Shown here piece by piece: positions 1-4,911 of a stretch of DNA of 6,608 nucleotides (positions are counted from its first letter, which is position 1; each line of letters starts with the position of its first letter). The notes under the pieces were generated by a model. The model was not told the origin of the DNA. It saw only the letters and a program-made list of their open reading frames with translations, and did no database searches. Source of the stretch: Lachnospiraceae bacterium (lineage in GTDB: Bacteria > Bacillota > Clostridia > Lachnospirales > Lachnospiraceae); contig DOVL01000013.1 in assembly GCA_003520105.1 (NCBI GenBank), forward strand, positions 1 to 6,608. The letters are read 5' to 3'. The position numbers and the translations under genes are program-made.

Positions 1-4
1 CATT

Positions 5-9
5 CTCCT
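5..9 (-). promoter_or_regulatory. Ribosome binding site of a following gene outside the window
   Basis: Downstream of the LytTR gene the minus strand reads AGGAG at 9-5, then one base, then ATG at 3-1. A spacing of one base is too short for efficient initiation at that ATG. Either the ATG is chance and the true start lies a few bases beyond the window, or the start is weak. In either case the motif suggests a further gene in the same operon after a short gap. Sensor kinases often sit beside LytTR regulators, but no coding sequence of this gene is visible. Confidence 0.45.
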
Positions 10-31
10 GTATACTGAGAGTTTTCTGCGT

Positions 32-733
32 TTATATCGACTCACTGTCCACATATGCATAAAGTGCTTCCTTAAGAGCCTGCATATTCCCCCTGCTGAC
101 AGGAAGTCTGTCATCCCTGTCGGTTATTACCTCAGCCTTGCCGAGCTTCTTGACTCTTCTGAGAGAAACGATGTAGCTTCTGTGAATACGGAAGAAACCG
201 TACTGCGCCAGTTCCTTCTCATAATCGGAAATATTATATCTCACAAGATGATCTCCGTTGTCTGTACTGATCCTTATGTACTGATTCTGAGCTTCAAGGT
301 ATAAAATACGTCCGATATCAAGGAGTATTTCCTCACCCTCCTCGCGAATCAGGAGCTGCTGTCCCTTCTTCATCCTGTCGGAAACGTAGCGGAGTACCTC
401 CTTCAGTTTGTCCGGATCGACCGGCTTGGTGAGATACCTGAGTGCATTCACCTCATACCCCGTAAGAGCGTATTCCACATGTCCTGTTAAAAACACAATA
501 GAAAGCCCCTCGCTTATGGCGCGGAGCTTTCTGGCTAGAGTAATTCCATCCATAGCCGGCATTTCAATATCCAGAAATACCATATCGTACGGATTTTTCT
601 CAAATGATTTAATTAATTCTCTTCCGTCAGAATAGCTGTCTACAATGATATCCAGACTGTTGCACAGCTTATCTATACGGTTTCTTATATCCTGACGATA
701 TTTCTCTTCATCGTCACAAATTGCAATTCTCAT
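32..733 (-). CDS. LytTR-family response regulator (REC-LytTR)
   Basis: This is a two-component response regulator of the LytR/AgrA type, 233 residues long, which is normal for the family. Residues 1-118 form a receiver with all key residues: acidic pair D7-D8, phosphoacceptor D55 (in FLDIEMP), T83 and K103-P104. Residues about 126-228 form a LytTR DNA-binding domain with the typical FFRIHRSYIVS motif (180-190) and LPVSRGN (210-216). It is expected to be phosphorylated by a GHKL-type histidine kinase and to bind paired direct repeats upstream of target genes. The start at ATG 733 puts the usual MRIAICDDE at the N terminus. The ribosome binding site is weak (GAGA only). The gene begins 12 bases after the stop of the 1036-residue gene, so translational coupling is likely. 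Its targets are not visible; autoregulation of this operon is possible. Class assignment is firm; the individual gene cannot be named. Confidence 0.95.
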   Translation of the reverse strand: MRIAICDDEEKYRQDIRNRIDKLCNSLDIIVDSYSDGRELIKSFEKNPYDMVFLDIEMPAMDGITLARKLRAISEGLSIVFLTGHVEYALTGYEVNALRYLTKPVDPDKLKEVLRYVSDRMKKGQQLLIREEGEEILLDIGRILYLEAQNQYIRISTDNGDHLVRYNISDYEKELAQYGFFRIHRSYIVSLRRVKKLGKAEVITDRDDRLPVSRGNMQALKEALYAYVDSESI

Positions 734-745
734 ATAATAATCTCA

Positions 746-3700
746 TTATTTCGACATAGTGCTTTTTCTGCCTGTGTCTTTCTTCTTGCCATTATTCTTC
801 TGGTTTGTATTTGTATTGATAATGCTGTTGCTGCTTCTGCCACTATCCATACTATCCGTTCTGCTTTTGTTATCGATAATGGTATTTACATCATCAACGG
901 AACCAAGATCAATACTGTCAATAAGATTATTATTGTTTATGTGTATCTTGTCAAGATTATTATCAGTCTTAAGCTCTTTCTGGTAATTCTTAAGTGTCTT
1001 GTCCATGAACTTGGCTATCTTGGTCATTTCTTCTGCATCACGGTAGAAATAGTTATATCCCTTGCGAGGATCCTTCTTCATATACTCACAGACTTTTTTC
1101 TGAAGCATCCTGATCGCATTCTTAGGTTTAAGAAGAGGATCGGCAGCGATCGACTCTGTCATACTCATTCCGATCGGATTTGAAAGAATAGTACATACAA
1201 TAACCTCAGCCGCTCTGTTCTTGGATGTTCTCATGGATGCAGACATATAATTCTGAAGACCTCGTTCGTAGCCCTCTGCTTCTCCCCTGTTTTCTCTGGC
1301 TGTACGATTAAGGAAATCTTCACAGGACATAACGATTTCAACATTCTTGTCATCGATAGACTTGTATTTCTCAAACAGCTTATCAGGGTTGTTCTTAACC
1401 AGATCTTTAAATGCCTTACTCTTGGTAAGAAGCTTAACCTCAAACTCAAAGCCTGCTTCTTTATCATTAATGAGCCCATGTAATTGTTCAAGCTTCTCAA
1501 CATTGAAGCCTTCCTTGTAGGTTTTATCAAGATATGACATAGCTACAAAGCTCTTTGCATAGTCTTCAAGGCTCATATTCTTGGCAAGAGCACTGTAACG
1601 TGAAGGCTTACGATCCACCATATAGTTTTCGCCCATAAAAGGACTGAGCTTATTGATCTGCTTTCTGATCATCCTCTGAGTTTCCGAAACCTCGTAAATA
1701 GCCATGTAAGGCTTTATCTCATCAGGACCCGGCTTAGGCTCTGCCTCAAGATTATCTCTGTATTTCTCACGAAGCTTGTCTGCGGAAGCAGCTATCTCCT
1801 CATAACTCTTCGTACTGTAAGTATAGTTTTTATCATCCTTTACATTACTGAAAGGTATTCTGAGGTTTTCATAATAGTTCACAAGGATAGGAACTTCCTC
1901 TATGATATCCTTCGAAATCTTATATCTGGCACCCGTTCTCTTGCCGGTATGTCCGAGAAGTGCTGTATCCTTATCATTCTTGTAGCCATATGCACCCTTA
2001 TTAACATTCTGGAGTGCTTTCAGTATCTCGGCAGGCTTTGCTTCAGGATCCTTCATCACTTCCATGCATTTTGTGATAGAGTCATAAAGTTTTTTATAAA
2101 CCTTGGAATTCGAGCTTCCGTCTGCCGTCAGATCAAGCTTTTTCTTAAATGTATCCAGCTTTGTATGGATCAATTCAAGACCTGCCTTCATATTATCGGC
2201 ATTTTTAACGAATTCCTTAGCATTCTCATATGCTGTATTTTCACCGATAACTTTCTTACCATTAATGGCACGTTCTGCAAAGGCATCTGCTCTTTTAAGT
2301 CTGTCAAGCGAATCAAGAACGGCGTTCGCAGTTTTAACTCTCCGCTCCTCTCTTGTGGATCTCTTATGCTTCGGATCCTTCATCTCCTCGTTCTTATGCT
2401 CAACATATTTCTTCGTACTGTTATAGGCCTTCTCTTTCTGAACCTCGTACTTCTCAGGTTCCTTCTCCTTGTCGATCTGACTGAGCTTAAGGATATCCTC
2501 CTTCATCTTCTTATATTCGTCAGAGGATTTAACATATCCCGGATCAATAGTTTTGGCATCAAGAGCATCATAAAGTCCCTTGATATTATCCGAAAGAGAA
2601 AGCTCTTCGATAGGATCAAGCTTTACGTATTGTCTTGCCTGAATTTCAGCCCTGACCTTTTCATGTTTTTCACCCGAAAGATTCATCATGGTTGTTAAGA
2701 TATTAATTCTCTGCTTCCTTGTCTGGGCATTAACCGGCGGATCCTTAACAAGCAGTTTCCAGACTTCGAGGTTATCCTCATGTCTCTTCATATCTTCAGG
2801 GTCATTCTTACGGCTTTTTTCATACGAGTGTTTTTCATTGCGTAGAGCAACGTAAAATTTAGATAAAGCATTTATATCGGCCGACGGATAACCAGCCTTA
2901 AGAAGCTGCATCTTCGCCTCAGCTTCATATCTGATATAGTGGTGATCTCTGCCACCACTCACTACCTGATCATATGGATTCTGAAGATGTCCCTTGTCAT
3001 AATAAACTGCGAATTCTTCCTCGGTCATTGAAAAAAGCTTTTTAGCAGTCTTATTATAATCCTCGTATACCGCTATCATCTCACTGCGGTCTACGCCCTT
3101 CTTATCAACAAAATCCTTCCATTTATTATATACATTAACCTCTTTGGTAAGAGTATCGAGTATAGGAGACCCCTCAATCGATTTAATGCTTTCCTTCCAG
3201 TCTGAATTCTGAGTTCCAATATATTTAACCTTAACCTCGTCATTTTGTCCAATCGATAACTCAACACCTGCTTTATTTGTCTCAATCGTATTATAGCATT
3301 CACGTAGAGCATTCAGGAACATAGGACTGTCAGACTTAAGTCTCTGATGTTCACCGGATATATATACATCCATTGCCTGCCTGATTATCATAACATAGGC
3401 TCTTTCTGCCTCTGTAAGCTGTTCCTTTTTAAGATAATCATCAAGAAGCCCGTTAAGCTCCTTAAGGCCATCAATCATTCTCTTGATCGGACCGTTTAAA
3501 GCTTTATTATAATATGTTACAGATTGTGTGGTATCATCTATTGTATATAAAGTATTAGGAACTTCACGAGTATAATCTAATTCCAGACTATGCTGATCAA
3601 GTTTGCCTGATTCAATCTCTGAAACAAGCTCCGGATATTCATCATTATAAACCAGTGCAATTTCTTCCGTATATCCATTTCTTAAATGCTGCATCAGAGA

Positions 3701-3856
3701 CATTGACGCATACATTGATACTCTTCTCTCAAATGGTATAGAATCCTTGAGAATATCAAAAAGAGCCATTCCAATAAGATTATCCATATCGATCAGATCA
3801 GCCTTCGAATATTTATCAGTATAGTTTATTTCGTTTAATTCTTCGTTCTCTTTCAT
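746..3856 (-). CDS. Large uncharacterised, mostly helical protein (1036 aa)
   Basis: I do not recognise this protein. The frame is open for 1036 residues and starts at an ATG 7 bases after a strong GGAGG. No signal peptide or membrane segment is visible, so it should be cytoplasmic unless exported by a non-classical route. Composition is rich in Lys, Glu, Asp, Asn and Tyr, and most of the chain looks alpha-helical and soluble. Residues 445-509 and 584-648 align without gaps and share spaced Tyr, Lys and Arg positions, suggesting repeated helical units. A more compact stretch (about 720-960) holds the least charged segment, around 882-905. The last 70 or so residues (964-1036) are a low-complexity Asn/Ser/Asp tail with a basic end, probably disordered. 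No catalytic motif stands out. It is the first gene after a likely promoter and is followed at 12 bases by a LytTR response regulator, so the two are probably co-transcribed. A scaffold, structural or effector role is possible; nothing supports one over another. Confidence 0.85.
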   Translation of the reverse strand: MKENEELNEINYTDKYSKADLIDMDNLIGMALFDILKDSIPFERRVSMYASMSLMQHLRNGYTEEIALVYNDEYPELVSEIESGKLDQHSLELDYTREVPNTLYTIDDTTQSVTYYNKALNGPIKRMIDGLKELNGLLDDYLKKEQLTEAERAYVMIIRQAMDVYISGEHQRLKSDSPMFLNALRECYNTIETNKAGVELSIGQNDEVKVKYIGTQNSDWKESIKSIEGSPILDTLTKEVNVYNKWKDFVDKKGVDRSEMIAVYEDYNKTAKKLFSMTEEEFAVYYDKGHLQNPYDQVVSGGRDHHYIRYEAEAKMQLLKAGYPSADINALSKFYVALRNEKHSYEKSRKNDPEDMKRHEDNLEVWKLLVKDPPVNAQTRKQRINILTTMMNLSGEKHEKVRAEIQARQYVKLDPIEELSLSDNIKGLYDALDAKTIDPGYVKSSDEYKKMKEDILKLSQIDKEKEPEKYEVQKEKAYNSTKKYVEHKNEEMKDPKHKRSTREERRVKTANAVLDSLDRLKRADAFAERAINGKKVIGENTAYENAKEFVKNADNMKAGLELIHTKLDTFKKKLDLTADGSSNSKVYKKLYDSITKCMEVMKDPEAKPAEILKALQNVNKGAYGYKNDKDTALLGHTGKRTGARYKISKDIIEEVPILVNYYENLRIPFSNVKDDKNYTYSTKSYEEIAASADKLREKYRDNLEAEPKPGPDEIKPYMAIYEVSETQRMIRKQINKLSPFMGENYMVDRKPSRYSALAKNMSLEDYAKSFVAMSYLDKTYKEGFNVEKLEQLHGLINDKEAGFEFEVKLLTKSKAFKDLVKNNPDKLFEKYKSIDDKNVEIVMSCEDFLNRTARENRGEAEGYERGLQNYMSASMRTSKNRAAEVIVCTILSNPIGMSMTESIAADPLLKPKNAIRMLQKKVCEYMKKDPRKGYNYFYRDAEEMTKIAKFMDKTLKNYQKELKTDNNLDKIHINNNNLIDSIDLGSVDDVNTIIDNKSRTDSMDSGRSSNSIINTNTNQKNNGKKKDTGRKSTMSK
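923..963 (-). repeat. 11-bp direct repeat in the Asn-rich tail
   Basis: AAGATTATTAT occurs on the plus strand at 923-933 and 953-963, 30 bases apart and in the same reading frame. It underlies the repeated NNL pattern in the protein tail (residues 966-979). This looks like local expansion within a low-complexity segment. Confidence 0.7.
1913..2107 (-). repeat. Second copy of an internal protein repeat (residues 584-648)
   Basis: This section of the 1036-residue protein aligns without gaps to residues 445-509. Shared positions include S584, Y587-K588-K589, I594, K596, K602, E605, E610, K613, Y623, H636 and R644. Identity is only about 20%, but the spacings Y to Y (36) and Y to R (21) are the same in both copies. 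It reads as an old duplication of a helical unit. Confidence 0.45.
2330..2524 (-). repeat. First copy of an internal protein repeat (residues 445-509)
   Basis: This is the counterpart of residues 584-648 of the same protein. The matching residues are S445, Y448-K449-K450, I455, K457, K463, E466, E471, K474, Y484, H497 and R505. The conserved pattern is S-x-x-Y-K-K, then Y 36 residues later, then R 21 residues after that. No third copy was found by eye. Confidence 0.45.
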
Positions 3857-3863
3857 GATTTAT

Positions 3864-3868
3864 CCTCC
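3864..3868 (-). promoter_or_regulatory. Strong ribosome binding site of the 1036-aa gene
   Basis: The minus strand reads GGAGG with 7 bases to the ATG at 3856. This is near-ideal spacing and fixes the start of the large gene. Confidence 0.9.
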
Positions 3869-3916
3869 ATATTTTGATCAAACTTTCGTACTTAATTAAT
3901 CTTTTTAACCAAATAT

Positions 3917-3946
3917 ATCATAAAAAGAGCAACAAAAAGGCAACAA
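3917..3946 (-). promoter_or_regulatory. Likely sigma-A type promoter of the 1036-aa gene / LytTR operon
   Basis: On the minus strand TTGTTG (3946-3941) is followed after 18 bases by TATGAT (3922-3917). The -10 box matches the consensus at five of six positions; the -35 box matches only in TTG. Transcription would start near 3910, giving a leader of about 50 bases. The position, just after the hairpin cluster and before the first gene of the operon, supports it. The AT-rich surroundings allow other choices, for example TATATT at 3917-3912. Confidence 0.5.
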
Positions 3947-3947
3947 A
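3930..3947 (+). repeat. GCAACAAA direct repeat in the promoter spacer
   Basis: GCAACAAA occurs at 3930-3937 and 3940-3947, offset by 10 bases, about one helical turn. It overlaps the proposed -35 region of the minus-strand promoter. It could be a regulator site or simple sequence slippage. Confidence 0.4.
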
Positions 3948-3951
3948 CAGG

Positions 3952-3990
3952 TCATGGGATGCCCGAACAAAGCGAGGGAGGGTCCCATGA
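3952..3990 (+). repeat. 8-bp hairpin enclosing a smaller triloop hairpin
   Basis: TCATGGGA (3952-3959) pairs perfectly with TCCCATGA (3983-3990). Its loop holds CCCGAAC-AAA-GCGAGGG (3962-3978), itself able to form a small stem with three G-C pairs, two G-A pairs and an AAA loop. Confidence 0.7.
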
Positions 3991-4006
3991 TCCGAGCAAA
4001 GCGAGG
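3963..4006 (+). repeat. Direct repeat CCGARCAAAGCGAGG, two copies
   Basis: CCGAACAAAGCGAGG (3963-3977) and CCGAGCAAAGCGAGG (3992-4006) differ at one of 15 positions. Each can fold with an AAA loop and a tandem G-A/A-G mismatch between G-C pairs. Two near-identical copies 29 bases apart point to duplication of a module or a REP-like unit. Confidence 0.65.
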
Positions 4007-4010
4007 ACAC

Positions 4011-4027
4011 GTCGTGTGAAACACGAC
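4011..4027 (+). repeat. Perfect 7-bp hairpin with GAA triloop
   Basis: GTCGTGT (4011-4017), GAA, ACACGAC (4021-4027). It shares the core TGTGAAACA with the next hairpin. Confidence 0.8.
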
Positions 4028-4048
4028 CGCGGCTGTGAAACAGCCGTG
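4028..4048 (+). repeat. 9-bp hairpin with GAA triloop
   Basis: CGCGGCTGT (4028-4036), GAA, ACAGCCGTG (4040-4048), with one G-T wobble. It abuts the previous hairpin with no spacer and has the same loop and loop-flanking bases. Confidence 0.8.
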
Positions 4049-4071
4049 CAACATCATGGAACATGATGTTG
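4049..4071 (+). repeat. Perfect 10-bp hairpin with GAA triloop
   Basis: CAACATCATG (4049-4058), GAA, CATGATGTTG (4062-4071). It is the third hairpin in a row with a GAA loop, directly abutting the second; its stem sequence is unrelated to the others. Confidence 0.8.
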
Positions 4072-4092
4072 GTGCATTTACAAGCCATGCAT
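4072..4092 (+). repeat. Short 6-bp hairpin with 9-base loop
   Basis: GTGCAT (4072-4077) pairs with ATGCAT (4087-4092), with one G-T wobble at the base. It continues the end-to-end hairpin series but is weaker than the others and could be chance. Confidence 0.4.
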
Positions 4093-4096
4093 GACG

Positions 4097-4146
4097 AAAA
4101 AATAACACAGATGGGATGCTTGCATACCAATCTGTGTTATTTTTTT
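4097..4146. terminator. Bidirectional Rho-independent terminator
   Basis: AAAAAATAACACAGAT (4097-4112) pairs perfectly over 16 bp with 4130-4145. The loop region can add GG/CC and ATG/CAT pairs around a CTTG apex. An A run on the left and seven T's on the right (4140-4146) give a T-tract in both directions. On the minus strand it would end the carB / GS-like / ANTAR transcript about 110 bases after the ANTAR stop. On the plus strand it would end any transcript through the hairpin cluster. Confidence 0.85.
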
Positions 4147-4152
4147 GCCATA

Positions 4153-4168
4153 TACGGCGCCTACGGCG
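4153..4168 (+). repeat. TACGGCG direct repeat with small hairpin
   Basis: TACGGCG occurs at 4153-4159 and 4162-4168 with a CC spacer. The same bases can form CGCC-TAC-GGCG (4158-4168). This is a GC-rich pocket between two larger hairpins. Confidence 0.5.
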
Positions 4169-4171
4169 ACG

Positions 4172-4199
4172 GTTCTTGATGCACTTGTGCATCAAGAAC
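4172..4199. repeat. Perfect 13-bp inverted repeat
   Basis: GTTCTTGATGCAC (4172-4184), TT, GTGCATCAAGAAC (4187-4199). It lacks a T-tract on either side, so it is not a classical terminator. It may protect the 3' end of the ANTAR transcript or pause polymerase before the terminator. Its apex (CTTG loop with TGCA-like flanks) resembles the apex of the terminator hairpin. Confidence 0.75.
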
Positions 4200-4230
4200 A
4201 CAGCATGGTTTGTTACTCTAGTTTACTCGT

Positions 4231-4250
4231 CAAGAACAAAGCCTGTCTTG
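4231..4250. repeat. Imperfect hairpin just after the ANTAR stop
   Basis: CAAG-A-ACA (4231-4238) pairs with TGT-CTTG (4244-4250) with one bulged A. On the plus strand it is followed by TTTTAT, so it could weakly terminate transcription running antisense into the ANTAR gene. On the minus strand it has no T-tract. Confidence 0.35.
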
Positions 4251-4257
4251 TTTTATC

Positions 4258-4845
4258 CTACGTTAAATCGTCGATGATATCCTCCGCCATGAGCTTCCTC
4301 GTGATTCCTTCGTCCATGGCATGTTTTCCGATATACCTGTGAGCTTCCTCCTCGGTCATGCCCTTCTTCTCAATAAGGAGGCATTTGGCCCTGCCGATGA
4401 TCTTCTCCTCATTCAGCCTCTTCTCGAGAGTACGAAGCTTATGATCAAAAGCGAAAAGCCTCTCCTGCATGGCTATCATGAACTTTACGGCTCTCCTGAG
4501 GAGATCATACTCCACAGGCTTGGCAAGCACCATCACACCATAATCCGTAACATAATCTGCCACATCCTTCATGATCTCATTCGGAGTCACGATAAGAACA
4601 GACGATGAATACGTTGTACATACATCCATGGCAAACTGGTGTCCCATTTCATCAGGAAGAGGTGCACAGATCACCACGAGATCATAGCTTCTCTCCATAA
4701 GCAGTCTTCTGGCTGCATTGGCACTTCGCTTGATCTCTATAGACGTAAAATTCTCACCGGCAACAGCTTTCTTTACGATGGTATTAAATTGTTCGGTTCC
4801 GCCGACTATTATTATCGACTTCTGTCTCTCTATATCCTTAGCCAT
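4258..4845 (-). CDS. ANTAR-domain RNA-binding antiterminator with degenerate receiver
   Basis: This 195-residue protein joins a receiver-like domain (about 9-125) to a short coiled coil (about 125-148) and an ANTAR domain (about 135-192). The ANTAR pattern is clear: RAKCLLIEKKGMTEEEA, then the AM of KHAMDE, then KLMAEDI. ANTAR domains bind paired RNA hairpins and block transcription terminators. The receiver is not canonical. The acidic pair is replaced by G15-G16, and the phosphoacceptor Asp position in YDLVVIC is C60; T87 and K109-P110 remain. Control by phosphorylation is therefore unlikely, and protein or ligand binding is more probable, as known for AmiR, which is held by AmiC. The start has AGGGA 9 bases upstream. 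It is the last gene of the carB / GS-like set, so its target is probably a nitrogen or glutamine-related transcript. No ANTAR target hairpin pair was recognised in the window. Confidence 0.9.
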   Translation of the reverse strand: MAKDIERQKSIIIVGGTEQFNTIVKKAVAGENFTSIEIKRSANAARRLLMERSYDLVVICAPLPDEMGHQFAMDVCTTYSSSVLIVTPNEIMKDVADYVTDYGVMVLAKPVEYDLLRRAVKFMIAMQERLFAFDHKLRTLEKRLNEEKIIGRAKCLLIEKKGMTEEEAHRYIGKHAMDEGITRKLMAEDIIDDLT

Positions 4846-4854
4846 CCAGCATAT

Positions 4855-4859
4855 TCCCT
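4855..4859 (-). promoter_or_regulatory. Ribosome binding site of the ANTAR gene
   Basis: AGGGA on the minus strand lies 9 bases before the ATG at 4845. An ATG 7 bases further upstream is out of frame and meets a stop after four codons, so it is not the start. Confidence 0.6.
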
Positions 4860-4911
4860 GTTCTGACTCTAAAAAAGCTCAGTTTGATGTCATCCCCGGA
4901 TCATTTAACGA

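Larger units (their letters stand above)
3952..4146 (+). ncRNA. Candidate structured RNA: packed hairpins ending in a terminator
   Basis: Read on the plus strand, 3952-4092 is almost fully taken up by hairpins that abut one another. They lie at 3952-3990, 3991-4007, 4011-4027, 4028-4048, 4049-4071 and 4072-4092, and are followed by a 16-bp terminator stem with seven T's (to 4146). The loops favour the plus strand as the folded strand: GAA and AAA triloops, and tandem G-A pairs in the small CCGAGC-AAA-GCGAGG hairpin, which become C-T mismatches on the other strand. The section 3951-4050 is 60% GC. A weak plus-strand promoter may exist (TTAATT 3892-3897, 18 bases, TATCAT 3916-3921). No known RNA class is recognised. 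A palindromic DNA element or a boundary structure are alternatives, so this is a candidate only. Confidence 0.3.

Noticed and set aside
1949..2698. 249-residue plus-strand open frame opposite the large gene
   Set aside because: Its Leu/Ile/Cys-rich translation is what the complement of a Lys/Glu-rich gene gives; the minus-strand frame is much longer and has a promoter and RBS.
3870..3950. LytTR binding repeats upstream of the large gene
   Set aside because: Two GTT-containing sites can be seen on the minus strand, but they lie 26 bases apart rather than about two helical turns and match the usual motif poorly.
3952..4199. CRISPR array
   Set aside because: The hairpins have different stems and no constant repeat with regular spacers, and no cas genes are nearby.
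3905..4201. Open frames on the minus strand across the hairpin region (3905-4201 and 3918-4130)
   Set aside because: They run through the terminator and the palindromes, show no ribosome binding site or plausible domain, and have compositions (an Arg run, many Cys and Phe) that follow from the repeats.
4846..4911. ANTAR target hairpins in the gap between the GS-like and ANTAR genes
   Set aside because: No pair of stems with six-base loops and no terminator could be found in these 66 bases.
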